DNA of 64,000 nucleotides, taken from the NCBI GenBank assembly GCA_946803715.1, contig CAMPET010000001.1:43758-107757 (forward strand), read 5' to 3'. This DNA comes from Beroe ovata (lineage: Eukaryota > Ctenophora > Nuda > Beroida > Beroidae). Position numbers and translations under genes: made by a program. This document shows, one piece after another, positions 23,001 through 37,045 of this stretch. Below the pieces are notes generated by a model. That model ran no database searches. It was not told where the DNA came from and saw nothing but the letters and a program-made list of their open reading frames with translations. Within the stretch, counting starts at the first letter, position 1. Each line of letters begins with the position of its first letter.

Positions 23001-25752
23001 GATTCTACGAAATATGAAGTAGATTTCTTTTCTGGGAATATGAGAATGCTTTTCCTCCCCTCACCTCTCTCTACCCTCACCACTCTCTCTCCCCTCACCA
23101 CTCTCTTCTCTCCCTTCACCACTCTCTCTCCCCTCACCACTCTCTTCTCTCCCCTCAGCTCCCACCATTACCAACTTCCAGTCGGTATCACTGACATCCG
23201 AGGGCGAGGACGCGATCATGGAATGCCGGGCTGAGGGCTATCCCAAACCGACCATTACCTGGAGACACGAGAGTGAGTAATTCACACGTGATGACCGAAT
23301 ATGGTATTATAGCCCTTGAAACACGTGATGTCCTTATTTGGTATAATAACCATCCTGTTCTCATTTCAATAACAGATGGTTCAAGTATTGAGGATCTAAG
23401 GAAGCACTCTCTGCGCGGAGATAGTATTCTTGTTATCCGACAGGTAACTTTTAGCAGCAACATTCAATCGTAGCAACATTTCTCATTGCAACCTAACACA
23501 CAGTCGTTTGTTTTACTATGCTGTTAAGTTTATCATAAGTGTCGACCTAAGAGAAAACATTGATAAAGTTATGTGGTGCACGTCATGTATCATTATGTTA
23601 TTATTTGAGTAAATTGAAAAAGGTTGATCGCAACGGTTTCTGGGGAAGCATTGAAGATGAAATCTATTGTTGTTTCAATAGCAACAAAGTTGCATAGCAA
23701 CACTTAGCAACCAGCGCAACACTCGCTCTATTTCAGCTGAGGCTCGGCGTGGATAATGGAAGATACATCTGTACCGCCGAGAATGCCCTAGGATCAGCAG
23801 AATTCACATTCGTTGCGGCAATCCGTAAGTAACCCAAGTTATCATCGTGATTCGAAATAAAGTTCCGTGAGTGGTAGACTATTTTATTCGTGATCATCAT
23901 CGCACAAATTTATCATCATGATCATAGAATTTCAATTTTCTGAACCGGGATGCTACATAATCGATATATATCGGCTCCGATTCCTAGTTTTAACTGAAGC
24001 ATTCTATATACTTATAGCAAAGAAATTCAGAGTATAAAGGTTGCTACACACAAGAAATCACACACCAAATATTAGATCACGAACCGTAAGGAACTGAGAA
24101 CGAAGCATTTTGTGAATTGGATTGGAAATGGATGTAGCTAAGGGCAATCCATCTCTGTAACCCAAAATGGGCTCTCCAAATTAATCAAAATATCCTCGAA
24201 GCTGGACAATGGACATGTATGAAATTCGTGGATTATTGGATTGCATATAATGTAAGATTCCCATGTGCCTCTCCGAAGAACAATTTCTCAAAAGACATCT
24301 CATGAATCACGCCGAAATTGAAGATCATGGGTCATATTTCGATGGAAAGTCAAGTATGAAGAAATTTTCTGAGAACCCGCCCCAAACCAATCATTCGCTG
24401 ATTTGCTAGTTGTATCCAATTATCCCCCGCCCGATAATCGATATTTAGCGATAACGACGATAAAGCAGCTTTATGATTCACCCGGAAACTATGTAATATG
24501 TATGCTTCGTCGATCAACGATTTTATACCCGAATAATTTATCGATGTCTGGGTCACACACGACTGTTCTGGTTCCACCACGGGGCACCCGGTACATAGTA
24601 GGATTGTCTCAAATTAGAGACATACGCGGAGACTATTTCCGTGAACGGAGGGGGCAAATCCGAGACTTTGGAGCTCCAACTTCCAAGACGTCGACCTCCG
24701 TCGCGAATAATTGGATAAATGCACGCTCGCTTCCCTCTCTCAATAACTACATAGCCATCTGGCTCGCCTCTTTCCATCAAGCAACACCCTGTGTTCCTAC
24801 CTAACCCGCTATTAACATCTTCTTCCACACTGATACCACCTTCAGTTATCTGTTCAATATCTCCTTTTATGTCGAAACTCAACGATCGACACCCTACTCA
24901 TCTACTTAACCCGTTATCAAAATTTCACTCCTTTCTGGGCGCCATCTGAGATTTCCTTTTACCATGAAATCCAATCTCACAAAAAGCGACAAATATCAGC
25001 AAACCCGTTTAAAATCCTTCATCTAATCTCCCCCACCTCAAAATCTCTCCAAACCCTCATCTCTCCCTTTCAGTGCCTCGGATGACGCCAATGTGTCCAC
25101 AAACCACCGACACCGAGATGGACTGTGAGGTAGACTACTGTGCAACAGCGGAGTGTCCCGCGTACGAGGGAAGCTCGGAAAAACTCTCGTGTTTCAACAC
25201 GGGCTGTAACGTGTGCACGTACATATTCGTGGATAAGAACAACCAATACGTCGACTGCTGTAAGTGGTGTAGGGTTGATTTCAAGGGAGGGGTATCTATC
25301 GGTATTGTCTCAATAGAGACTTAAAAATAGAATGATCTTGAAGTGGATATCATGTTTCAGATTCTGATCCAAAATTGGTTAAGAAAATGCAACAGATGAA
25401 TTCCATGGGTGGAATGAGCAACATGCCCGGATGGCCTGCCTCTAGTTCTATGGGTGGAATGAGCAACATGCCTGGCTGGCCTGCCTCTAGTTCTATGGGA
25501 GGTAACATGATGGGAGGGATGGGAAACATGGGCATGTCAGCAATGGATAAGAATGCCTGGCACTTTGTCCCTGGCTGGCCTGGTCACATGAGTCAGATGA
25601 ACAGTGGCGGAAAGTCAGCCTCGTCCAAGGACAAGAAATCAGGGGAGGAGAGCGGTCATCTCAACGTGTTCTATTCTGGAGATCCTGATGAAGATAAGGA
25701 GAGTGATGAGAATGAAGACGCCCGAGAGGTTTCGTACAGTATGGGACATTGA
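5001..25752 (+). CDS. Secreted three-Ig protein with two 8-Cys modules and Met/Gly-rich tail
   Basis: Thirteen exons chain without a phase break into 542 aa: 5001-5066, 6367-6546, 6764-6854, 15465-15556, 19932-20015, 20515-20599, 20858-20952, 22698-22785, 23159-23272, 23376-23443, 23737-23824, 25074-25259 and 25361-25752. Exon 1 is a signal peptide (MMKWLVLCLIIASFLTLAAE). Ig1 (exons 2-3) shows FRCQF, IEW and DAGNYSC; Ig2 (exons 4-6) shows VMIPC, VTW and AAGTYQC; Ig3 (exons 9-11) shows IMECRA, ITW and NGRYICTAENALG. Exons 7-8 and exon 12 each encode the same spacing, C-x9-C-x3/4-C-x4-C-x7/11-C-x4-C-x2-C-x13-C. The last exon has two MGGMSNMPGWPASSS repeats, Met/Gly-rich sequence and an acidic end. 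No transmembrane segment is seen, so it is probably secreted matrix or a soluble ligand. No named orthologue is recognised. Confidence 0.85.
5535..6236 (-). mobile_element. 3' fragment of a retroelement ORF, antisense in intron 1 of the Ig gene
   Basis: An open frame runs from about 6233 down to the stop at 5535, interrupted only by one n (6174). It reads through a CGCH-x4-VDH-x3-C knuckle-like stretch, then KNGGY, a RHNKVRD motif and EVCHDVKTEP. Next come ARLDISARGLWG, FDVRIFHP and a C-terminal helix rich in Lys/Glu with SLMRTKLSFALL. From memory, this order (DHxLxCxxGG, RHNxxRD, VCxDVxxEP, ARLDI, FDVRVFxP) is the C-terminal part of reverse-transcriptase ORFs common in invertebrate genomes, with a nuclease-like region. 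The reverse transcriptase itself is absent, so this is a 5'-truncated copy. It lies wholly within intron 1 (5067-6366) of the Ig gene. The exact element family is not certain. Confidence 0.7.
7660..7990. repeat. Degenerate minisatellite, TAGTGCACAACTG type
   Basis: Repeats of about 14 bp related to TGTAGTGCACAACTG are scattered between 7670 and 7990, with TACACAACTGTAG variants after 7915 and an imperfect inverted block around 7755-7815. It lies in intron 3 of the Ig gene, downstream of the nested opsin's 3' end. Open frames across it are repeat translations. Confidence 0.75.
8315..12137 (-). CDS. Opsin-like GPCR with retinal-binding Lys, nested in an Ig-gene intron
   Basis: Minus-strand exons in order: 12044-12137, 11610-11750, 11401-11512, 10889-11004, ~10820-10616, 10371-10426, 9629-9756, 8809-8917, 8525-8622 and a tentative short last exon 8332-8315. 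Start MNDTNTTLEAK carries N-glycosylation sites. TM1 is split at GN; TM2 is LSHLAVTN (Asn at 2.50, usually Asp). TM3 reads WVFGEMGRKMEAY to SIERY: position 3.25 is Arg instead of Cys, and Glu sits at 3.28 (bovine E113). TM6 has SWTPYTIVNLL; TM7 has PALLAKTSTLWSPIIY, with Lys7.43 (bovine K296) in register and SPxxY instead of NPxxY. ICL3 has an added hydrophilic exon (9629-9756). Phases agree everywhere except the TM4-ECL2 join, where the TM5 exon start is unresolved. It should be a retinal-binding photoreceptor GPCR or a derivative; the orthology group is unknown. Confidence 0.8.
8387..8520. repeat. Nine-copy 15-bp tandem array (GTTGTCATGGTAACA)
   Basis: About nine copies of a 15-bp unit, with GATAAC and GGTAGG variants. 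It lies 4 bp past the donor side of the opsin TM7 exon. The unit is nearly self-complementary around CATG. Reading it in either strand gives the artefactual proteins VVMVT- and YHDNC-repeat. Confidence 0.9.
9845..10120. repeat. Minisatellite of CTATACACTATACATTGTACACTCG type
   Basis: About 270 bp of irregular repeats combining CTATACA and TTGTACACTCG blocks, in the opsin intron between the two ICL3 exons. The sequence is rich in self-complementary GTAC and TATA steps. Similar unordered text recurs near 41150-41330 in the protease gene. Confidence 0.8.
11035..11395. repeat. Degenerate GGTGTGA/GGGATGGTGTGA repeats
   Basis: Variable-length repeats built on GTGTGAxTGTGGGATG and a longer duplicated block containing ACAAGATAGAGATCAG. 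They fill the intron between the TM3 and TM4 exons of the opsin. Confidence 0.75.
12138..15464. other. Rest of Ig-gene intron 3 upstream of the opsin
   Basis: Non-coding as far as can be seen. It holds the opsin upstream region, a CA microsatellite (about 12703-12970 with interruptions and an n at 12772), near-palindromic CGTGA/TCACGTG text around 13845-13890 and a GTACATTGTAAC inverted-repeat cluster at 14655-14710. The open frame at 14756-15007 is unsupported by any resemblance. Confidence 0.55.
15190..15452. repeat. ACACATGTAACAC minisatellite next to Ig exon 4
   Basis: Roughly twenty imperfect copies of an 11-13-bp CACATGTAACA unit, ending about a dozen bases before the acceptor of exon 15465-15556. 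ACATGT is self-complementary. Cys/Tyr/Val-rich open frames on the minus strand are repeat translations. Confidence 0.9.
15562..15771. repeat. About nine copies of a 23-bp unit (GTTACCAAGGTGACAACACAACT)
   Basis: Imperfect tandem copies begin within about 6 bp of the donor of Ig exon 4, so this 92-bp exon is enclosed by two unrelated minisatellites. Core GTTACC-AAG-GTGACAAC is partly palindromic. The unit is given here as 23 bp; copies vary by substitution. Confidence 0.85.
15772..19931. other. Ig-gene intron 4, no gene seen
   Basis: More than 4 kb without recognisable coding sequence, RNA gene or complete repeat family. Short open frames (16064-16342, 17504-17743, 19163-19399) lack any family signature or splice partners. 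GAGAGAGA (about 17900) and other simple repeats are scattered. Confidence 0.55.
20389..20486. repeat. Four copies of a 24-bp unit (CCTTGATAACCTATAACCCC + TGTT)
   Basis: Four near-identical copies preceded by two degenerate ones, ending 29 bp before Ig exon 20515-20599. This is intronic. Confidence 0.9.
20992..21763. repeat. 22 perfect copies of a 31-bp satellite plus variants
   Basis: Positions 20992-21673 are exactly 22 head-to-tail copies of a 31-bp unit starting TGTCAACATAGCTGTTGTCA with no visible substitution. They are followed by a 30-bp variant, one more standard copy and a second variant. TGTCAACA and TGTTGTCA are near-inverted, so each unit can form a small hairpin. The array begins 40 bp after the donor of Ig exon 7 (20858-20952). 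There are no spacers, so it is not a CRISPR-type array. Confidence 0.97.
23045..23158. repeat. CTCTC/CCTCACCA polypyrimidine tract before Ig exon 9
   Basis: A pyrimidine-rich repeat of CCCTCACCACTCTCTT units runs straight into the acceptor at 23156-23158. It doubles as an extended polypyrimidine tract for the 3' splice site. Confidence 0.75.
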
Positions 25753-27867
25753 AAATGTTATTCGTAGTCTAATGAGCTGGCAAGATAGCAGATGATCAGA
25801 CTCTGACGGAACGAAACTATTACTTTTCAACAAAAAAGATCTCTTGAAACCATGTTTTTAATCAGCCTTGACCTTTAGTTTGTATAGAACTTTCGAACTG
25901 TGGGCTTAATCAGTGACTCCAGATTTCTGTTTTCTTAAGATAACTGGATCTGATTGTTTTCAAATAACCACTAAACAGCTGTATTAGTACACCGCTAAAG
26001 ATTTTCATAATCGTATGAGTATATACGTACTTTTTCTATTTCGGGAATGCAAGTTTTGAACTCTGCTAATTTCGTGTTCAATTCAAATTTGAGAACCAAT
26101 TTTTATTTCTTATCCTAGAAATCCCCCAACATAAATTTAGTGGCCGTTAAGTACACCAAATATTTTGAACACATGAAAATTATCCAACGCGAAACAGATT
26201 TTCAAACTTTCAATAATAGCTAATTTGTAATGCGCGGCGCGGCTGAAGGGTTGGCTGTACGTCGATAATAGCCCCGGCCCTGTCTGTGCACACGTTGCGC
26301 GCCCCTGTTGTACTCAGTGAACTGAAAATTCGTGGAAAGGACGGAGACGCGCACGCACGGAGTATTTGTGTCACGCATGTTCCCGCGCGCGCTGCGCGTT
26401 TCCGCGGTTTGAATTCTTTCTACGACTTTTCAGTTCAGTGAGTAAAACAGGGGCGCGCAACGTGCGTGTGCACACTGCACAGCATATTACCTGTCAATAT
26501 GATAAACAACGCAACAGCTTTGTGCGCGCCGCAAACGCGAACGCTCAACCTGAAATTTGATTTGTCAGATGTTACCTGACCTGTTTTTCGCGCGCATTCA
26601 TCGTTTCGGCCTTCGATGGAGGCGCGCGCGCCGCGCGCGAGAAATTGAGGTCAGATAAAATCTGACAAAAATTTGATAACAATGCAAAATGCATCCGTCG
26701 CGCCGCGCAATTCTATTCATCCCACCGGTGAGGAAAGAATATCATTTCATAGGTAAATTTTGCAAATTTAGTTTCTATACTCGTTACGTTTGTTGCAACT
26801 ATGGATTCATTCAACANGTCACAGAAGTTGATAGCCTAATCACACATTGAAAGAATTTCAGAAAGATTGTTGATTGTGTAGTCTGAACTGTGAACATGTT
26901 GTACACCACAACACCGCATTCTTTTCTATGATCTTAAATATTGTACTTGTAGACATCATACATGCAGAAGCATTGTTAGCTAGTGTGAAAATCCTGATGT
27001 GATCGGTCAAAATAGCTGAACTGAACTAAACTGAACTGATGTTCTCATGTTGTGTGCACGCTTATTTGATGTCAGGGTTCCTGTTTAAGACTTAAGAGTC
27101 AGCATTTGGATAGAAGACTCCAGAGCAACCCAAATAGTCTCTTGGATGGTTTCGGGACTGGTTTTCTAGAATAGTTTTCTGGAATGCTTTAAGCTGAGAT
27201 GTCGAAGCTTGCTCTCTTGTTTGTGTTTCCAGGATGCTGACAGGATGTCATTTGTAGATGCAGACAGGAACTGATGGTGCTAGCTTGAAAATGATGACTT
27301 TGGTATATCAATTTGGTATGTCTGTAATGGAGACTTGACTGGCACTAACAATACTAATTTTTCACCAAATCACCTTTCATACTCTCTTACTGCAAGTATC
27401 AGCCTTTGTTATGACTATTTAGAGTTCACACTTGTCATGGAACCATGCCCAAATTTCAAACTCGTGGGATACCCACCTACTTTTTGATGTGTAATCTAAG
27501 AAATATCAAAAAACTGGAGATAGTTTGTGGTCTAAGAACAGTCCTTGGAAACAATCAAGATTTATCCCATTTTCATGCAAATATGAATTCCCATGTAATT
27601 TTGGATTCAGAATAGATTGCCCGTCAAACTTTGGCCCTATCGTTACTTGAAAGTTGTGATAACATCATGTTTTGGACTTGGACTTAGCACTCGATGAAAA
27701 TAATCCATTATCCAACTCAGCAGTCAGCTTCCGTGATTAATGAGTAACTATATATTATTGTTCAAGTTGTTCGAGTGGTCCTTGTGAGCTTTGGTAGAAA
27801 GTTCTGATAGTTCTTTATCGTCAAACGTTTTAATGCTTCATTCTTTTAAATAATCATCTCAGGAACC
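25753..27867. other. Intergenic, with a GC-rich foldback element
   Basis: Between the Ig gene stop and the V-ATPase start codon. Apart from the terminal-inverted-repeat element at 26281-26478 and surrounding GCGCGC-rich text up to about 26720, nothing is recognised. A splice acceptor (atctcag) six bases before the V-ATPase ATG implies an upstream untranslated exon somewhere in 26.8-27.8 kb. Confidence 0.6.
26281..26478. mobile_element. Foldback/MITE-like element with ~50-bp terminal inverted repeats
   Basis: The left end starts TGTCTGTGCACACGTTGCGC and reads to CAGTGAACTGAAAA. The right end, inverted, reads the same text with a short insertion (GTGTGCACACGCACGTTGCG to CTGAACTGAAAA). The inside is about 90 bp, GC-rich, with no coding capacity. 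A diverged copy of the right half and the extreme left end recurs at 57590-57803, so this is a dispersed family. Target-site duplications are not obvious. It is non-autonomous; the mobilising enzyme cannot be inferred. Confidence 0.75.
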
Positions 27868-32804
<4,937 letters not shown>

Positions 32805-33555
32805 ACGTCATGACGAAATACTGTGTGCATGAATGTGTTTGGTCCGAAACTCTTGAAAAAACTTGATTTTGTGCGTAATATATTTCGAATGTTATTTTTC
32901 AGAATTTGGCGATCTTAATAAGTTTTACTTTTTCTGAAGATAAACTCCTGACGAATCAAAGTTTTATCCTTTACGGTTGCCCATAGTTTGGTCCTGTATG
33001 TATCATACTTATGACTACGCCCAGGCATATTTCGAGTACGGACTGTGAAGTAAAACTTTAAGCTTTTAACTCTTGCACCCCGCCCAATATTATTCACGGA
33101 AGTTAGGATTTGAAGAAGCTGGTCTTCCCATGATATTTGATTCCCAATTGATTCAACATGACAATAAACTTGTTTATCTTGTTTACAATTACATACTGCT
33201 TCGGTCGAAGAAGATCGACTATCAGGTACAAGATATAATACCCTTATTATCCTTTGCTGGGGGAATGACAGCGCTGCGCCGTGGGACTGGGAAATTCGAT
33301 TCTTATGAAAACAAAGAAAACCGGTTTGGAACAGGATTGAGGGGATGCAGTCCACAGCTCGAGGGCCGGGATGTTTATTCTGATTCGTCATCAATCATTT
33401 GTCATTGTGACAGTCTAAAAGTAATTAACCGTCGACCAGTACCACGGCAACCTTGAAGTTGATTTCCAGTTCCACTTCCAGTTTCACAGCCAATTTTCCG
33501 ATTCCAGAACCAATCAATCTGATTTTCACACTCATAGTTATACAACAAGTACAAC
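32805..33555. other. Intergenic between V-ATPase A and the racemase-like gene
   Basis: Holds the V-ATPase 3' UTR and the racemase-like promoter. Open frames exist on both strands (33073-33456 plus, 32915-33394 minus), but neither shows a family signature, and their overlap suggests at most one could be real. Confidence 0.5.
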
Positions 33556-34500
33556 ATGGATGGTACCAATCTTCACATCAACGGTCATTCTGTCAAAACT
33601 GTTATCCAAAACGGGCACCACCCCTGTTACCACAACCATGGTTACACTAAAAACACTGATTCTGAGGACCACTACCCTGAAAAAATGGAAACCGAGGTGG
33701 TTCTTGGTGTCATCAGACTCGATTATGACTACCCTGCGGCCCCTGGCGACGTCGATCACCCCTCATCCTTCGGATACAAAGTCATCTACCGAGTAGTTCC
33801 CGGTCTCACGTATGCTCTGTGCAAATCTGGAGCTTTGCCAAGCGACGTGAGGGATGAATTCATCACTGCTATCAAGTATTTGGAAGATTGCGGAGTAGCT
33901 GCCATCACAGGAGACTGTGGCTTTATGATGTGGTATCAGGATTTGGCCCGGAACTCTACTCACCTACCTGTATTCATGTCATCTCTGACGTTACTCCCTA
34001 CTTTGGTGACGAGCTTGTCAAAACAGGATCAGGTTGTCATAATGACAGCTAACGGGGGTAATTTGGGTCCCATGCGAGAGTTACTGGCGGCTGAATGTGG
34101 CTGTAACTTCCCCTCTCAGGATAATATTCTGATTGTAGGAGCCCAGGATGTACCCGGCTTTGAGGCCGTTGTCGAGGGTAAGAAAGTTGACCCAGTGAAG
34201 GTAGAACCGGGCATTGTTTCTCTGGCAAAACAAACCCTGGATCAAAATCCACGAGTTCGAGCGTTCCTCATCGAATGTACGGAGATACCTCCTTATTCCA
34301 ACGCTATCAGACACGCCACGGGACTCCCGGTTCTCGATGTCATCTCCGCATGCAACTTCTTTATCAGTTCGAGGAGATGCGAGGAGCGGTTTGGGAGACA
34401 AGGGTGGCAGAGGAAGTGGGATGGGCGGGCTTCGGAGTACAGGTACGGACAAAATCTTACTGCAGAGCAGAAAGAGAGACTTGTGAATAAAGCTGAGTGA
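33556..34500 (+). CDS. Asp/Glu racemase superfamily-like protein, intronless
   Basis: A single uninterrupted 314-aa frame. The core resembles the aspartate/glutamate/hydantoin racemase fold: two catalytic-type cysteines occur in equivalent settings, Cys121 in ITGDCGFMMWYQ and Cys241 in FLIECTEIPPYSNAIR, with VFMSS and VIMTANGG segments between. These enzymes use a Cys pair as acid/base for C-alpha racemisation or isomerisation. About 45 N-terminal residues are low-complexity and His/Asn-rich, outside the fold, with no clear targeting signal. The C-terminal 40 residues (basic, after FFISSRRC) also extend beyond it. From memory, proteins with this motif set occur in bacteria, algae and scattered invertebrates; the substrate is unknown. 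The lack of introns beside a 15-exon neighbour is notable. The catalytic residues are intact. Confidence 0.8.
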   Translation: MDGTNLHINGHSVKTVIQNGHHPCYHNHGYTKNTDSEDHYPEKMETEVVLGVIRLDYDYPAAPGDVDHPSSFGYKVIYRVVPGLTYALCKSGALPSDVRDEFITAIKYLEDCGVAAITGDCGFMMWYQDLARNSTHLPVFMSSLTLLPTLVTSLSKQDQVVIMTANGGNLGPMRELLAAECGCNFPSQDNILIVGAQDVPGFEAVVEGKKVDPVKVEPGIVSLAKQTLDQNPRVRAFLIECTEIPPYSNAIRHATGLPVLDVISACNFFISSRRCEERFGRQGWQRKWDGRASEYRYGQNLTAEQKERLVNKAE

Positions 34501-35266
34501 TGAGAAGAGGAAACCGGACTCATAATGAGTGAATGAACCCCCTTATTTGAAGAGAAATGTTTATGTTTGATTATTGATTTGGCCTGAATTTTGGAGCTAA
34601 GATCGGTTTTTTTCGTCTCGTGTCGATGTCTTTCGATGCCATGCATCAAATATTGAGTTGCTTGTAATGCATGACTGTCAACTTCAACAATTTTACTCTC
34701 CGAATTCGTGAATTTTCTTCTGCGTCTGCTATGAAAGTTCGTATAGTTCGCAATAAATGAGGTAATGTGTCAGTACTCAGCTAAAATATCAACCAATTAA
34801 GTAATTGCTCCAGGGAGGAATGAATCATTAAAATTGATAACCGCCGCACTACAAATTTCATTAGTTAGTAGTTACCATGGCAACTTACAAACCGAGAACA
34901 GTTGCTTAATAACTGCACAACGTTGGCAGCTCCCTATCGCAACTTTCCACCAATGAGCGCTCAGCATAGTACCTCGCAACAATCGATCGTAGATTGTTGC
35001 GCGCAATTGCTGCGAGCAGTTTTGTGGACCAATCAAAACGCGGCATCACTGCATGGCAACCCGAGTGCTTCGACCGTTGTATTTTCTCTGTATTTGAACC
35101 GCCCTCTGGCCGTCTGTTGCAGAATTCTTCTTGTGTTTTTAGTTTGCGACAGAAAAATCACTGCATTCCTTTTCACAATGTGCTGTCATCTATCATTTGT
35201 AACATTATTTCTTAACTATCTTCTTTTCTTACTTAAATCGTTCATTTTTTGTAGCTATAGACCACT
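34501..35266. other. Intergenic with an X-box-like palindrome
   Basis: Spacer between the racemase-like gene and the first LC8 copy. It contains GTTACCATGGCAAC (34871-34884), a perfect match to the RFX X-box consensus, about 385 bp upstream of the LC8 ATG. The start codon is preceded by an acceptor-like TTTTTTGTAG (35245-35254), so a 5' UTR intron is likely. Confidence 0.5.
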
Positions 35267-35645
<379 letters not shown>

Positions 35646-36112
35646 ACTGAACGAAGAAGGCTCTGGCCCATCGCCAGCTATTTGTCAATCGTCATGGTAA
35701 CTTTGATCGAACCTGATGGATACTCTCAGGGTCACAAGGATGTCGGTCCCCGAATTCAGACCGTCCGTCATCCTTTTAAGGATGAATCAGGAGAAAAGTG
35801 AGCATTGAACTGAATTAAACGTCTCATCCCTGACAATAGACCAGCTTGTACTGCTCAAATCTATGTTATTCCCCTTAAAATTGCACTTGGATTTGATTTA
35901 TCGATGTTGAATTTGAAATATCACTCATTATATAATTTGTGTTCATTCTGATGGTAAACGTGATTGTGCTTTCCACGAAAAATGTGATTCTTGGGCGGTT
36001 ATAGTAATTCCTTATGCTGAGACTGAAATCATCTTGTCATACAAGGAAATATTTTATTACTGTGTCATGTGAAAAATTATGTTCTCTAACCGACTATGCG
36101 TTTACAGTAGCT

Positions 36113-36484
<372 letters not shown>

Positions 36485-36777
36485 ACAATAAATTTTCATG
36501 TGTGTTATACCAAACTTCCACAATATATACGAGAATGGTATTCAAATCGACAGATAGGAAATATTTAAAAAGTTTTTATATGCAGAATCGATTATGTATT
36601 TGTTAAATCACCAATTGTTGTTACTGGATTGACAAAACGAGATCGTTCCACTTTGTGCTCCTAGTCCTATTCAATTCAATTCGATAATTATTCAGAAGAT
36701 TGAACTTGAAGTTGAAGAAGTGAAATTCGAAAATGATCATCGAAGTCGAAGTCCAAGTTTTCATCACATTCGCAAAC

Positions 36778-36809
36778 ACTAGCAACTAGGTTGCAACCTA
36801 GTTGCTAGT
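36778..36809. repeat. 32-bp perfect palindrome
   Basis: ACTAGCAACTAGGTTG followed directly by its exact reverse complement, with weaker flanking symmetry. It lies 0.3 kb after LC8 copy 2, immediately before the composite repeat at 36829. Confidence 0.95.
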
Positions 36810-36828
36810 TCTTGTGAATGTCAGATGT

Positions 36829-37045
36829 ACGGGTGTTGTCGATCGATGATAGACCCTGTCGAGAATTTCGTTTCGCGCGCGGCGCAAACTTATTCTCAGA
36901 CAGAATTATTCTCAAACTTATTCTCAGACTTATTCTCAAACTTATTCTCAAACTTATTCGCAAACTTATTCTCAGACCGCTGGCGCAAGCCGCTTCGCGG
37001 CTTGCATCAGCGGTCTGGCATCGCCCGACAAGTACGGGTGTCGTG
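36829..37045. repeat. Composite repeat: dispersed block, CTTATTCTCAAA array, GC hairpin
   Basis: The block at 36837-36892 (GTCGATCGATGATAGACCCT through GCGCGCGGCGCAAACTTA) recurs almost unchanged at 57607-57671. It is followed by about eight AAACTTATTCTC units (36885-36975), then a stem of about 20 bp, AGACCGCTGGCGCAAGCCG against CGGCTTGCATCAGCGGTCT. The text GTACGGGTGTxGTCG flanks the whole as a direct repeat at 36829 and 37032, suggesting an inserted unit. Confidence 0.8.

Noticed and set aside
24403-24882. 133-aa plus and 109-aa minus frames
   Set aside because: Overlapping frames inside an Ig-gene intron with no domain signature or fitting splice phases.
32915-33456. Overlapping 159-aa minus and 127-aa plus frames
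   Set aside because: They are complementary to each other, match nothing I recognise and lack splice partners; kept only as intergenic.
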